Assembly: GCA_052148155.1 (NCBI GenBank)
Contig: JBKQIY010000145.1
Coordinates: forward strand, 1 to 48,521
Length of the DNA: 48,521 nt
Direction: 5' to 3'
Origin: JBBQER01 sp052148155
Lineage (GTDB): Bacteria > Actinomycetota > Acidimicrobiia > IMCC26256 > PALSA-610
Position 1 is the stretch's first letter. Every line of letters starts with the position of its first letter. Under the pieces are notes generated by a model. It was not told the DNA's origin and made no database searches. It worked only from the letters and a program-made list of their open reading frames with translations. Position numbers and translations under genes: made by a program. Positions 1-8,900 of this stretch are shown here, piece after piece.

Positions 1-867
1 CCACCGATCGTGCGCAACGTGGAGGTGTGGTGCCAGCTCTTCAGCGAGCCGGCCGCGGGCTCCGACCTCGCGTCGCTCGCGACGCGTGCCACACGCGACG
101 GCGACCGGTGGATCTTGACCGGCCAGAAGGTGTGGACCACGTGGGCGCATCGCTCCGACTGGGCGGTACTGCTCGCCCGCACCGACGCGGACGCGCCCAA
201 ACGCGACGGCATCACCTATTTCCTCCTCGATCTGCACCAACGCGGTGTCGAGATCCGCCCACTTCGGCACATGGGGGGCGACGTCGACTTCAACGAAGTG
301 TTCCTCGATGACGCGATCGCGCTCGACGCCTACCGCGTCGGCGCAGTCGGCGAAGGGTGGAAAGTGGCGAACGCGACGCTGTCGGGTGAGCGTCAGATGG
401 TCGCCGGGGCGGGATCCGGCGGCGTCGATCGCATCGGCGGGCTCGGCGTCGACAACGTCGTCGACCTGGCTCGGCGCTCGGATCAAAGTCGGGATCCGGT
501 CGTACGGCACTCGTTGATGCGCGTCTTCAGCGAGGAACGTATCCGTGACTGGACGAATCAGCGGGTGCGGGCCCACACGAAGGCCGGGCGGCCCCCCGGT
601 CCGGAGAGCTCGATCGGCAAGGTGCACCAGGGTGGCCTGAACCAACGCATCCAGCTCCTCGCGACTGCACTGCGCGGGATGGACGCGGCCGCCTGGGTCG
701 GGGAGTCGCTCCCGCCCGAGGTGAAGGGGATGTTCCGCAGCCGGGCGAACACGATCGAGGGCGGCACCACCGAGATCAACAAGAACGTGCTCGGCGAGCG
801 GGTGCTCGGCCTGCCCCGCGAACCTGATCCGTGGCGCGGCGCGTCATGGCGTGAGACGCCCCACTGA
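1..867 (+). CDS. acyl-CoA dehydrogenase, C-terminal part (5' end outside window)
   Basis: The reading frame is open from base 1, so the gene begins upstream of the window. The first visible residues contain CQLFSEPAAGSDLASL, the FAD/substrate-binding segment of acyl-CoA dehydrogenases, followed by the beta-domain stretch W-I-L-T-G-Q-K-V-W-T. Near the end is EGGTTEINKNVLGERVLGLP, the conserved C-terminal FAD-contact motif. The family oxidises acyl-CoA thioesters to 2-enoyl-CoA with FAD and electron-transfer flavoprotein in the cytoplasm. The 288 visible residues are roughly the last three quarters of a usual protein of about 390. It sits 3 bases ahead of two crotonases, so it probably supplies an unsaturated CoA ester to them. 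The substrate cannot be told from sequence. Confidence 0.93.
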   Translation, partial: PPIVRNVEVWCQLFSEPAAGSDLASLATRATRDGDRWILTGQKVWTTWAHRSDWAVLLARTDADAPKRDGITYFLLDLHQRGVEIRPLRHMGGDVDFNEVFLDDAIALDAYRVGAVGEGWKVANATLSGERQMVAGAGSGGVDRIGGLGVDNVVDLARRSDQSRDPVVRHSLMRVFSEERIRDWTNQRVRAHTKAGRPPGPESSIGKVHQGGLNQRIQLLATALRGMDAAAWVGESLPPEVKGMFRSRANTIEGGTTEINKNVLGERVLGLPREPDPWRGASWRETPH

Positions 868-870
868 CCG

Positions 871-1551
871 ATGAGCTACGACACGCTCGTCGTCGAGCGC
901 CGAGGGGTGGTGGGCTGGCTGGAGTTCAATCGCCCGACCGCACAGAACGCGATGAACGCGACCATGATGCGCGAGCTCGAGGACGCGTGGCGACAACTCG
1001 ACGCCGACCCCGAAGTGCAGGTGATCGTGAACACCGGCGCGGGCGAAGTGTTCCAAACCGGCGTTGACCTTGCGCAGATGAGTCGCGATCTCGATGCACT
1101 GCGCGAGCAAAGCCGGCGCACGAAACGCTTCGAGTTACGGTTCACGGCCTGGCAGGTTGGCGTCACGAAGCCAGTCGTCGCGGCGGTCAACGGTGTCTGC
1201 GCGGGCGGCGGTCTCCACTTCGTGGCCGACGCGGACGTGGTGATCGCCGCGACAAATGCCGAGTTCTTCGACCCGCACGTGTCGGTCGGTCAAGCCAGCG
1301 TGTTCGAGACGATCGCGTTGGCGAAGAAGTCTCCGATGGAAGCTGTGCTGCGCATGGCGTTCGCCGGTCGTTACGAACGAATATCGGCGCCGCGCGCGTA
1401 CGAACTTGGGATCGTGAGTGACGTCGTAGATCCACCAGAACGACTGCGAACCGCCGCGCAAAAGTTGGCCGAGGAGATCGCCGAACGTCCCGGCCCGGAG
1501 CTCGCCGCGATCAAGCACGCGCTGTGGGATGCATTGGAGAGAATGCCGTGA
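871..1551 (+). CDS. short crotonase-fold enoyl-CoA hydratase/isomerase-like protein
   Basis: This 226-residue protein starts at an ATG 3 bases after the dehydrogenase stop. The crotonase CoA-binding/oxyanion segment is visible (GVCAGGGLHF near residues 108-117), followed by EFFDPHVSVGQ (131-141). The two glutamates of classical enoyl-CoA hydratase (GGGCE and QPE) are replaced by His116 and His136, so a plain hydratase reaction is unlikely. The protein ends about 50 residues earlier than its neighbour and paralogue, at the position where that one continues into a C-terminal helical trimerisation region. The stop overlaps the next start by 4 bases (GTGA), implying translational coupling. A joint hetero-oligomer with the longer paralogue is possible but unproven. 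Confidence 0.85.
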   Translation: MSYDTLVVERRGVVGWLEFNRPTAQNAMNATMMRELEDAWRQLDADPEVQVIVNTGAGEVFQTGVDLAQMSRDLDALREQSRRTKRFELRFTAWQVGVTKPVVAAVNGVCAGGGLHFVADADVVIAATNAEFFDPHVSVGQASVFETIALAKKSPMEAVLRMAFAGRYERISAPRAYELGIVSDVVDPPERLRTAAQKLAEEIAERPGPELAAIKHALWDALERMP

Positions 1552-2375
1552 CCTATCCCGAGTTGGAGACGCTGAAGTTAGAGCGAAAAGGACCGGTAGG
1601 TTGGCTGATCAACAACCGTCCGGATCAGCTCAACGCGATGAACGCACGCATGCGCGACGAGTTCGAGCTCGCCTGGCGCGCCCTGGATGCTGATCCCGAG
1701 GTGCGTGTCATCGTCCACACCGGCGAGGGGCGCTCGTTCCAAACTGGTGTCGACGTGCACGAGATCGCCACCGACGGCGCGGGCATGGAGCGTTATCGCG
1801 AGTCCGTCGAGCATTTCGATTTCCATTTCACTGCGTGGCACAACAACGTTTGGAAGCCCGTGATCACCGCGGTCAATGGCATCTGCGCCGGTGGCGGCTT
1901 CCACTGGATTGCCGACTCCGACATCGTGATCGCCGCGTCCGACGCACAGTTCTTCGACCCGCACGTGTCGATCGGTCAAGTCGTCGCGATCGAGGCGATC
2001 GGACTGATGAAACGGATACCGGCCGAGGCCGTGATGCGCATGGCACTGGTCGGACGGCACGAGCGGATGTCGGCCCGGCGCGCCTACGAGCTCGGCATGG
2101 TGAGTGAGGTCGTCGACCCTCCGGAACATCTGCGCGACGCGGCCCAGAAACTCGCCGAGAAGATCGCGCGCAACTCGCCGGCCGCGATGGCTGCAACGAA
2201 ACGCGCCCTGTGGGGCGCGCTCGAGCTCGGCCTCACGGACGCGTGCAGGGCGGGCGCCGCCGAACTGGTGTCGATGTGGGGCCATCCCGACCAGGAAGAA
2301 GGACCCCGCGCGTTTGCAGACAAGCGTGAGCCGCGCTGGCAACCCCTCCGACGAGACGACGAGACGACGTCGTGA
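1548..2375 (+). CDS. full-length crotonase-fold enoyl-CoA hydratase/isomerase-like protein
   Basis: The GTG at 1548 is chosen because it overlaps the upstream stop by 4 bases and its N-terminus aligns with the paralogue upstream; the ATG 24 bases earlier does not. The protein has 275 residues, a normal crotonase length. GICAGGGFHW (111-120) and QFFDPHVSIGQ (134-144) again put histidine (His119, His139) at both catalytic glutamate positions. The C-terminal helical region (about 225-270) absent from the shorter copy is present. The two genes look like a tandem duplication with later loss of one tail. Histidine pairs occur in the crotonase-fold C-C hydrolase 6-oxocamphor hydrolase, so retro-Claisen cleavage is one possible activity, offered as inference. 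Confidence 0.88.
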   Translation: MTYPELETLKLERKGPVGWLINNRPDQLNAMNARMRDEFELAWRALDADPEVRVIVHTGEGRSFQTGVDVHEIATDGAGMERYRESVEHFDFHFTAWHNNVWKPVITAVNGICAGGGFHWIADSDIVIAASDAQFFDPHVSIGQVVAIEAIGLMKRIPAEAVMRMALVGRHERMSARRAYELGMVSEVVDPPEHLRDAAQKLAEKIARNSPAAMAATKRALWGALELGLTDACRAGAAELVSMWGHPDQEEGPRAFADKREPRWQPLRRDDETTS

Positions 2376-3079
2376 CGGAAGTCGGGATCGGAACCGCGAT
2401 CATCGCGTACATCGAACCGCACGCCGGACAGGCGCAGGCATTCAATCGTTGGTACGAACGCGACCACATGTACGCCGCGACCACAGCCGGCCCGGGCGCC
2501 TTCTCCGGGGCGCGTTGGATCGCGACCCGCGCCTGCAAGGCGGTGCGTCCGTCCGGCGCGACGTGGTTCGGCGAGCCGGCGCGAGGTTCGTTTCTCACGA
2601 CGGTGTGGGTGCTCGACGGCGCGCAACCGGAGTGGGACGTATGGGTCGGCAATCAGATGAAGCGCTTGCACGCGCAAGCTGATCGGCTGTTCGCTGGACG
2701 CGATCATCTCCATACTGCGGTGTACCGCTTCGTCAGTGAGGAGCGCACCGACGACGGCGTCTCAGCCGCGACCGCGCTCGACCACCCGTTCGCCGGGGTG
2801 GCGGCGGTCGCGGTGCGCGCCGGTCTCGGACCTGCGTGCGCGGCGGCGATCGCGGGTCGCGAGGTGCCAACTGCCGCGACGTTCACACCCGAACGCGTGA
2901 TACTCGGCGATGCCGATCCGCCGCCCCATGACCTCGTGGTCGGTTTCTGTGTGGGAGATCCGCTCGACGCGTGGCGAGTCCGCGTCGCTCCGACGATCCA
3001 GTCGTTCCCGGAGGTGGGATTCGCCAGCCCGTTCGTCCGTACCGTCCCCGGCACCGACACCTACGTCGACGAAATATGA
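2372..3079 (+). CDS. unknown protein, probable dimeric alpha/beta-barrel (EthD-like) fold
   Basis: This 235-residue soluble protein starts at a GTG overlapping the upstream stop by 4 bases. I do not recognise a named family with certainty. The start, AYIEPHAGQAQAFNRWYERDH, has the pattern of small dimeric alpha/beta-barrel proteins (EthD or antibiotic monooxygenase type): a beta strand, then a helix carrying a WYxxxH motif. A second, weaker repeat around residues 135-230 (GVAAVAVRAGLG onward) suggests two half-barrels in one chain. There is no signal peptide or membrane segment. Its position in a CoA-ester operon suggests a catalytic or substrate-channelling role in the same pathway, but the reaction is unknown. 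Confidence 0.72.
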   Translation: MTEVGIGTAIIAYIEPHAGQAQAFNRWYERDHMYAATTAGPGAFSGARWIATRACKAVRPSGATWFGEPARGSFLTTVWVLDGAQPEWDVWVGNQMKRLHAQADRLFAGRDHLHTAVYRFVSEERTDDGVSAATALDHPFAGVAAVAVRAGLGPACAAAIAGREVPTAATFTPERVILGDADPPPHDLVVGFCVGDPLDAWRVRVAPTIQSFPEVGFASPFVRTVPGTDTYVDEI

Positions 3080-3825
3080 AGATGGCGAACGAGAAGATCT
3101 ACATCCACGAGCTGATCGACGTCATCGGTCACAACCGCGCCCGGTACATGCACCACATGACCGCGAATTGGTGTCCGGTCGGGATCGCCGAGCGGAACCA
3201 GCGTTGCTTTGGGGTATGGGCAACCGTCGGATCGACCGGCGTCTGGCCGCAAGTCGTGAACCTTTGGGAACTCGAAGGGTGGGACGGTCTCGCCGCCAAC
3301 TTCGAACACGAGTTGGTCGGGCGGGGCGCGCAGGACCCGTCGCTCGCAGAGTGGTGGGCGGTCGCAGCTGACCTTCGGCGCGGTGGAGTCGACCGGATCG
3401 TGGTGCCCGAGCCGTGGAGTCCGACGATCGACGAGCTGACCGGTGCCGGCGTGAAAGGAACCGTGTACCTGCACGAGCTCGTGACGGTGCCGGTCGGACG
3501 ATCGCGCGGCTTCCTGGCTGCGCTCGAAGTGTCCGGACGATCGGCGGTCGAAGCGTTCGGTTTGTGCTGCGTCGGCGCGTTCCGGGTCGCGATGTCGACC
3601 GACACCGAGGCGGTCGTGATCTGGGCCGCGCCGGACCTGTCGGTGTGGGCGGCCTTCGAACGCGGTTGGGAAGACGGTTCGCTCGCGCCGTGGCGAGCCG
3701 TGCTCGATGCGCTCGAAGCGCGCGTGCACAGAACGCTCATGGTCGACGCCCCGCTGAGCCCGATGCGCCTTGGCCGTCAACCGCAGGTGAGCGACCGGCT
3801 TCCGCTCTCCGACATCGGCCCATGA
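3076..3825 (+). CDS. unknown protein with two NIPSNAP-like repeats
   Basis: The protein has 249 residues. The ATG at 3076 is chosen because it overlaps the upstream stop by 4 bases (ATGA), as elsewhere in this operon. Two similar halves are visible: IYIHELIDVIGHNRARYMHH near residues 8-27 and VYLHELVTVPVGRSRGFLAA near 130-149. Each is a strand followed by a helix, as in NIPSNAP/dimeric alpha-beta barrel domains. Tryptophans are abundant (VWPQVVNLWELEGWDGLAAN). There are no transmembrane segments. It follows another barrel-like protein and precedes the acyl-CoA synthetase, overlapping it by 4 bases. Function is unknown; a small-molecule-binding enzyme or chaperone of the pathway fits the context. 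Confidence 0.72.
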   Translation: MKMANEKIYIHELIDVIGHNRARYMHHMTANWCPVGIAERNQRCFGVWATVGSTGVWPQVVNLWELEGWDGLAANFEHELVGRGAQDPSLAEWWAVAADLRRGGVDRIVVPEPWSPTIDELTGAGVKGTVYLHELVTVPVGRSRGFLAALEVSGRSAVEAFGLCCVGAFRVAMSTDTEAVVIWAAPDLSVWAAFERGWEDGSLAPWRAVLDALEARVHRTLMVDAPLSPMRLGRQPQVSDRLPLSDIGP

Positions 3826-5207
3826 CCGAGGCGTCGCTGCGATCCCTGCTTGACGGAGACCCTGACGACGTCGTCGCGTATCTGAACAGCACCGCGACGA
3901 CCCGAGCTGAACTCCGCGCGTCGGTCGATCGCGTCGGGTTCGAACTACGCGACGCCGGCCTCGCCGGCCACGTGATCGGCGTTCTGGCCGCGAATGGGCC
4001 GGAAGCGATCGCGGCATGGTTCGCGGTATGGAATGTCGGTGGTGCGTTCGTTCCGCTGAACCCGCGGGTGCCGCCCGCCGAGCGGGACGCGTTCATCGCG
4101 TCGACCGGCGTCGCCGCGGTGATCAACCCGCCGACCCTGCGGTTGGTTCCCGGCGCGGCCGCGTCTCACGCGGACGCCGGCGTCGCCATCGTGCAGTTCA
4201 CGTCGGGTACGACCGGCCGGCCCAAGGCGGTGCCCCTCCGCCACGACACCGTCCTCGACTTGCTCGACGGCGTCATTGGCTCGCTGCGCGGTGGTCGTCC
4301 GGTCGCGAAACGGGCGCCGATGCCGAACCTCGTCCCGGTCTCGCTCTCGTTGTGGGCGGGGATCTACCAAGTGCTGTTCGCGTTTCGGGTTGGCGCGCCC
4401 GTCGTGCTGATGGAGCGATTCGAGCCGGTGGAGTTCGCTCGACTGATCGGCGAGTTCGGCATCCGTTCGTCGGTGTTGCCGCCCGCCGCGATGGTGATGC
4501 TCACCCGCGAGCCCCGCGTGACGAGCCTCGAACCGCTGCGTTACGTGCGGAGCGTGTCGGCTCCGCTCTCACCGACCCACGCCCGCGACTTCCACGAGCG
4601 TTTCGGTGTCGCGATTCTCAACGGCTACGGACAGACCGAACTCGGCGGCGAGGTCGTCGGTTGGACCGCCGACGATTGGCGGGAGTTCGGTGCGGCCAAA
4701 CTCGGCGCGATCGGTCGTCCACACGCCGGAATCGAGGTGCGCGTCCGCGACGCCGAGTTACAGGTCCGGTCGCGAACGGCAGCTCCTCCCGACCCGGCGC
4801 TCGGCGATCGCGTCACCGTCGACGGTTGGCTGCGTACCGGCGATCTCGCCCGCATCGACGCCGACGGCTTCGTGTGGCTCGAGGGACGCGTGAGCGCGAT
4901 GGTCAATCGGGGTGGCTTGAAGGTCTATCCCGACGAGGTGGAGGAGCACCTGCGCGAGCATCCGTTGGTCGCGGACGCCGCGATCGCCGGCGTTCCCGAC
5001 GACCGCCTCGGCGAAGTGCCGTGGGCCTTCGTGGTCGCCGAATCCGGTGCGGATCTCGACCCCGACGCGCTGCGCGAGTGGTGTCGGGCACGGATGGCGG
5101 CGTACAAGGTTCCGGCCGGCGTGACGATGGTCGGCGAACTCCCCCGCAACGAGATCGGAAAGCTGCTCCGCCAGGATCTCGTGCCCCTGGCCAACCGGGC
5201 TGGATGA
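3822..5207 (+). CDS. AMP-forming acyl-CoA synthetase (class I adenylate-forming enzyme)
   Basis: The protein has 461 residues. The ATG at 3822 overlaps the previous stop by 4 bases. The P-loop signature VQFTSGTTGRPKAVPLRH lies at about 124-141. The motif NGYGQTELGGE follows in the middle, then GWLRTGDLARID (A7), the hinge GLKVYPDEVEEHL (A8), and the catalytic lysine in LPRNEIGKLL (Lys447). The family activates a carboxylic acid with ATP to an acyl-adenylate and transfers it to CoA. At 461 residues it is compact (usual 500-560), with a short N-terminal domain. It is the last gene of the operon and meets the following minus-strand gene tail to tail, 6 bases apart. Substrate unknown. Confidence 0.93.
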   Translation: MTEASLRSLLDGDPDDVVAYLNSTATTRAELRASVDRVGFELRDAGLAGHVIGVLAANGPEAIAAWFAVWNVGGAFVPLNPRVPPAERDAFIASTGVAAVINPPTLRLVPGAAASHADAGVAIVQFTSGTTGRPKAVPLRHDTVLDLLDGVIGSLRGGRPVAKRAPMPNLVPVSLSLWAGIYQVLFAFRVGAPVVLMERFEPVEFARLIGEFGIRSSVLPPAAMVMLTREPRVTSLEPLRYVRSVSAPLSPTHARDFHERFGVAILNGYGQTELGGEVVGWTADDWREFGAAKLGAIGRPHAGIEVRVRDAELQVRSRTAAPPDPALGDRVTVDGWLRTGDLARIDADGFVWLEGRVSAMVNRGGLKVYPDEVEEHLREHPLVADAAIAGVPDDRLGEVPWAFVVAESGADLDPDALREWCRARMAAYKVPAGVTMVGELPRNEIGKLLRQDLVPLANRAG

Positions 5208-5213
5208 CGGAAC

Positions 5214-5930
5214 TCAGTCGGTCTTGTTCGCCTTCAGGTCGGCTCGCAACCGGCGCATCTCTCGGATGGTGCGGGAGATCACCTTCAGACTCGCACCGCC
5301 CGACTTTCCTGCAGTGCGCGGGTAGTGCGTTACGCCCACCTCGGTGATGCGAAAACCGGCGATCTGGGCCCGGATCACGAGCTCGGGGGAGATGAACGCG
5401 GAGCGCGACTCGAGCTCGCCGACGAGCGCGTCGACGACCTGGCGATCGAAAAGTTTGAACGCGCAGTCGATGTCGCGCACGTGCAGGTCGAACATCGTGC
5501 GCAGCACCGTGTGGTAGACGCCCGCGACGACCAGCCGATGCCAAGGATCCCGACGTTTGATCCGGTACCCGATCACGACATCGGCGTCCTCGAACGCGGG
5601 CAGGAGCGCGCCGATATCTGAGAGATGGAACTGGAGATCGGCGTCAGTGAAGAAGACCGCCTCGCCCGTACTTTCTTTGAGGCCTGTCTGTAGTGCGTGG
5701 CCGTATCCCAGGTTATTCTTGTGCACGACGAGTCGGATCTCAGGGTGCAGGGCGGCGTAGTCGCGCACGATGCTTGCGGTGCGGTCGGTGGAGCCATCGT
5801 CCACGATGACGGCTTCCCAGTGATCGGCGAACTGCGGGAGTGTGGCGACCACTTCATCGAGGAGCCGGGCAATGTTGGGCTCTTCGTTATAGGCGGGAAA
5901 GAAGCATGAGAGCGAAGGCAACCTCTCCAT
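5214..5930 (-). CDS. family 2 glycosyltransferase, polyprenyl-phosphate sugar synthase type
   Basis: This 238-residue GT-A fold protein starts with SLSCFFPAYNEEPNIARLL (strand plus EE helix of GT2). It has the nucleotide-contacting AVIVDDGSTDRT, the FFTDADLQFHLSDIG motif equivalent to DxD, and YRIKRRDPWHR. It has no C-terminal membrane helices, unlike some GtrB/DPM proteins, and so resembles soluble dolichol-phosphate-mannose synthases that act at the inner membrane face. It is divergent from a GT-C-like membrane protein with only 40 bases between the starts. GT-C enzymes use polyprenyl-phosphate sugars, so a supplier-user pair is a reasonable inference. Confidence 0.9.
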   Translation of the reverse strand: MERLPSLSCFFPAYNEEPNIARLLDEVVATLPQFADHWEAVIVDDGSTDRTASIVRDYAALHPEIRLVVHKNNLGYGHALQTGLKESTGEAVFFTDADLQFHLSDIGALLPAFEDADVVIGYRIKRRDPWHRLVVAGVYHTVLRTMFDLHVRDIDCAFKLFDRQVVDALVGELESRSAFISPELVIRAQIAGFRITEVGVTHYPRTAGKSGGASLKVISRTIREMRRLRADLKANKTD

Positions 5931-5970
5931 CGGTTCTCCAACCTCCCGTCATCTTGAACCGTGAGGCCAC

Positions 5971-8900
5971 ATGAGCCTCACAAGCCCGGTGCTGCGCCGC
6001 CGGCGAATTACTTCGGACGCCCCTGAGACGTCCTTGAGATCGACTCGTGACAGCGGCCCCATCCGCCGATTCGTGTGGTGGCTCGACACGCCTTTGGGCC
6101 TCGTGCTCATGTTCGTGCTGGCGCTCGCGATCCGCGTCGCCATCGCCCCGAGATTCGGTTTCTACGGCGACCTCAATTACTTCCGGGGCTGGATCACAGA
6201 CCTCCACAACGTCGGGATCCGGCACTTTTACGCCTCAGTCGGCGACACCACCTACGTATACCCACCAGGCTATCTGTACGTCCTCGATGTGCTCGCTCGC
6301 TTCTCGAGCTCGCCCAGCTATCTGCTCGTCAAGTTTCCCACGATTCTCGGCGACCTCGCGCTCGCCTGGACCTGCGGTGTGCTCGCCCAACGACTTGCAC
6401 CACAAACATTGCGGCAACGCGTGCCGGTGCGCGCCGCGGTGATCGCGGCGGTGCTGTTCAACCCGGCGGTCATCGCGCTGAGCGTGGTCTGGGGACAGGT
6501 GGATGCCATACCGGCGTTCTTGGTCATGGCGTCGCTCCTGTTCTTGGTGACCGGTCGGCCAAGTGTCCGGCGAGAGCTCGCCGCGATGATCCTGTTCGCC
6601 GCCGCGTTCGCGATGAAGCCGCAGTCGAGTTTCATCTTTCCGGTTCTTGGCTACGCCCTGTACCGGCGTCACCTCCATCACCGGAGCATCTCCGAAATCG
6701 CGCGTGGATGTGCGAAGATCTTCGTGGTCGGTGCGCCGGCCCTCGGGTTGTTGGCGGTGTCGGGGCTCCCATTCGGTCTGAGCCCTGTCGGGCTCAAGGA
6801 TTTCTATTCGAAGGCGTCGAACGGCTACAAGATCACGAGCGTTTGGGCCTTCAACCTGTGGGGGGTCGTCGGCTTCCAGCGCGGCGACGTTCGGAACGCG
6901 GGCACCGTTGTGCAGTTCGTGGCTGGTGTCCCCGCGTTCGACGTCGGTGCGTTCGCGTTTGTCGCGGGAACCGCCTATGTGATCTGGCGTGCGCACCGTT
7001 CGATCAACCGCGGACACGACGAAGCCCGAGTGCTCGTGGTGGCGGCGGCTGCGACCAGCCTCATCGCGTTCACGGTGCTCACGCGTATGCACGAGCGTTA
7101 CCTGTTCCCGGTACTCGCCTGCCTGGCACCGCTGGTGGTATGGCGCGGGTTCCGGTGGGTCTACGCCGCAGTTTCTGCGCTGTTTGTCGTGAATCTGTGG
7201 TATCCGTTCGCGGTCTACAACTATTCGTGGAAGGTGTATTACCCGACGTGGAAGTTGACGACCTTCTACTACCAGCCGGTCTTTCACTGGGTGTTCGGGA
7301 ACATCGCGACGACCGACACCTGGCAGAAAAAGATGTGGTCGTTGTTCGTGGTCGCGGCGTGTGTCGTGCTGACGGCTCGCGGCTTTCGCTGGATCGAACG
7401 CGTCGACGACGCCGCGACGTTGTCGGGCGACGACCGTTCACCGCTTCCCGAGCCGACTGAGCGCGTCTCGGTCGCCGCCGGATTCGTCGGAACCGGTTTC
7501 GCGCCCAGCGCGGCTGTCGCGGCGGAGACGGTTGCGGCCGGGCCAGACGAGACCGGGCCAGTCGAGTCCGGGCCAGTCGAGTCCGGGGCAGTCGAGTCCG
7601 GGCCAGTCGAGTCCGGGCCAGTCGAGTCTGGGTCAGTCGGGTCTGGGGCAGTCGAGACCGAGGGAGTCGAGACCGAAGCCGTTGACGCCGGGGCAGTTGA
7701 CGTCGGAGCAGGTCGCGGCGACACGACGCCGCGGTGGCTTCGGCTGTTCCGATCGGCGATGGCGCCTATCGCGGCCGAGGAAACCGACGCACCCTGGCGA
7801 TGGTTGCGGCTCCTGCCGCTCGGACTGGTGATCGTGTCGTGCGTGTTCAGTCTGGTGATCTTGCGCAGCGAAACCACGCCGGCGAACAACCTCAACGACA
7901 GTGCGTTCCACCTCGAGATGGTCCGGTGGGCCGACCATCAGATCGGCGAAGGGAAGGTGCCGCTCGACGGCTGGTTCCCGAACCTGGCGTTGGGCTCGTC
8001 GTTCTTTCATCATTATCAGAGCCTGCCGTACACGCTGACCGCCTACGCGGCGCGTCTCACCGGACTCGGCGACACCACGACCTACTTGTGGCTGTTGTAT
8101 CTGATGCTCGCGTTGTGGCCGATCTCGGTCTTTCTCGGCGCCCGGCTGCTCAGCTTGGAACGATGGCCCGCGGCCGCGGCGGCACTGGTCTCACCGCTCA
8201 TCGTGAGCGTGACTGGATACGGCTACGAGCACAGCAGTTACACCTGGCAGGGCCTCGGCGTGTTCACACAGCTGTGGGGTATGTGGCTCCTACCGCTCGT
8301 GTGGGGTTTGACGTACCGCGCGGTGACGAAAGGCTCCAAGTGGTACGCGCCAGCCGCGCTCGTGCTCGCCCTCACAATCGCGACGCATCTCATGACCGGA
8401 TACCTCGCGGTGCTCAGCATCGGTGTGTGGGTGTTGCTGTCACGACGTGAATTCGTTCGTCGAGTCGCCCGAGCGGCCATCGTCGCCGTCGGCGGGCTCG
8501 CGACCGCGGCATGGGTTCTCGTGCCGCTCCTCGCTGATCGCAACTACTCGGCGCAGACACAGTTCTACAAGGGCACCTTTTTCGACGATTCCTATGGTGC
8601 CGGCAAGATCCTGCACTGGCTGTTCACGGGTGAGCTCTTCGATCACGGACGCTTCCCGATCTTGTCGTTGCTGGTCGCGGTTGGTTTCGTCGTATGTGTC
8701 GTCCGCGCTCAGCGTTCAGAACCGGCTCGAGCGGTGCTCGGCGTGTGGACGCTCAGCCTGTTCCTGTTCTTCGGACGAGCGACGTGGGGTGTCCGTTCGG
8801 TCGTCAACCTGTTGCCCGGCAACGGCGACCTGCAAATGCACCGGTTCATGGTCGGCGTCGACCTCGCCGCCATCTTCTTGGCCGGTTTCGGTCTCGTCGC

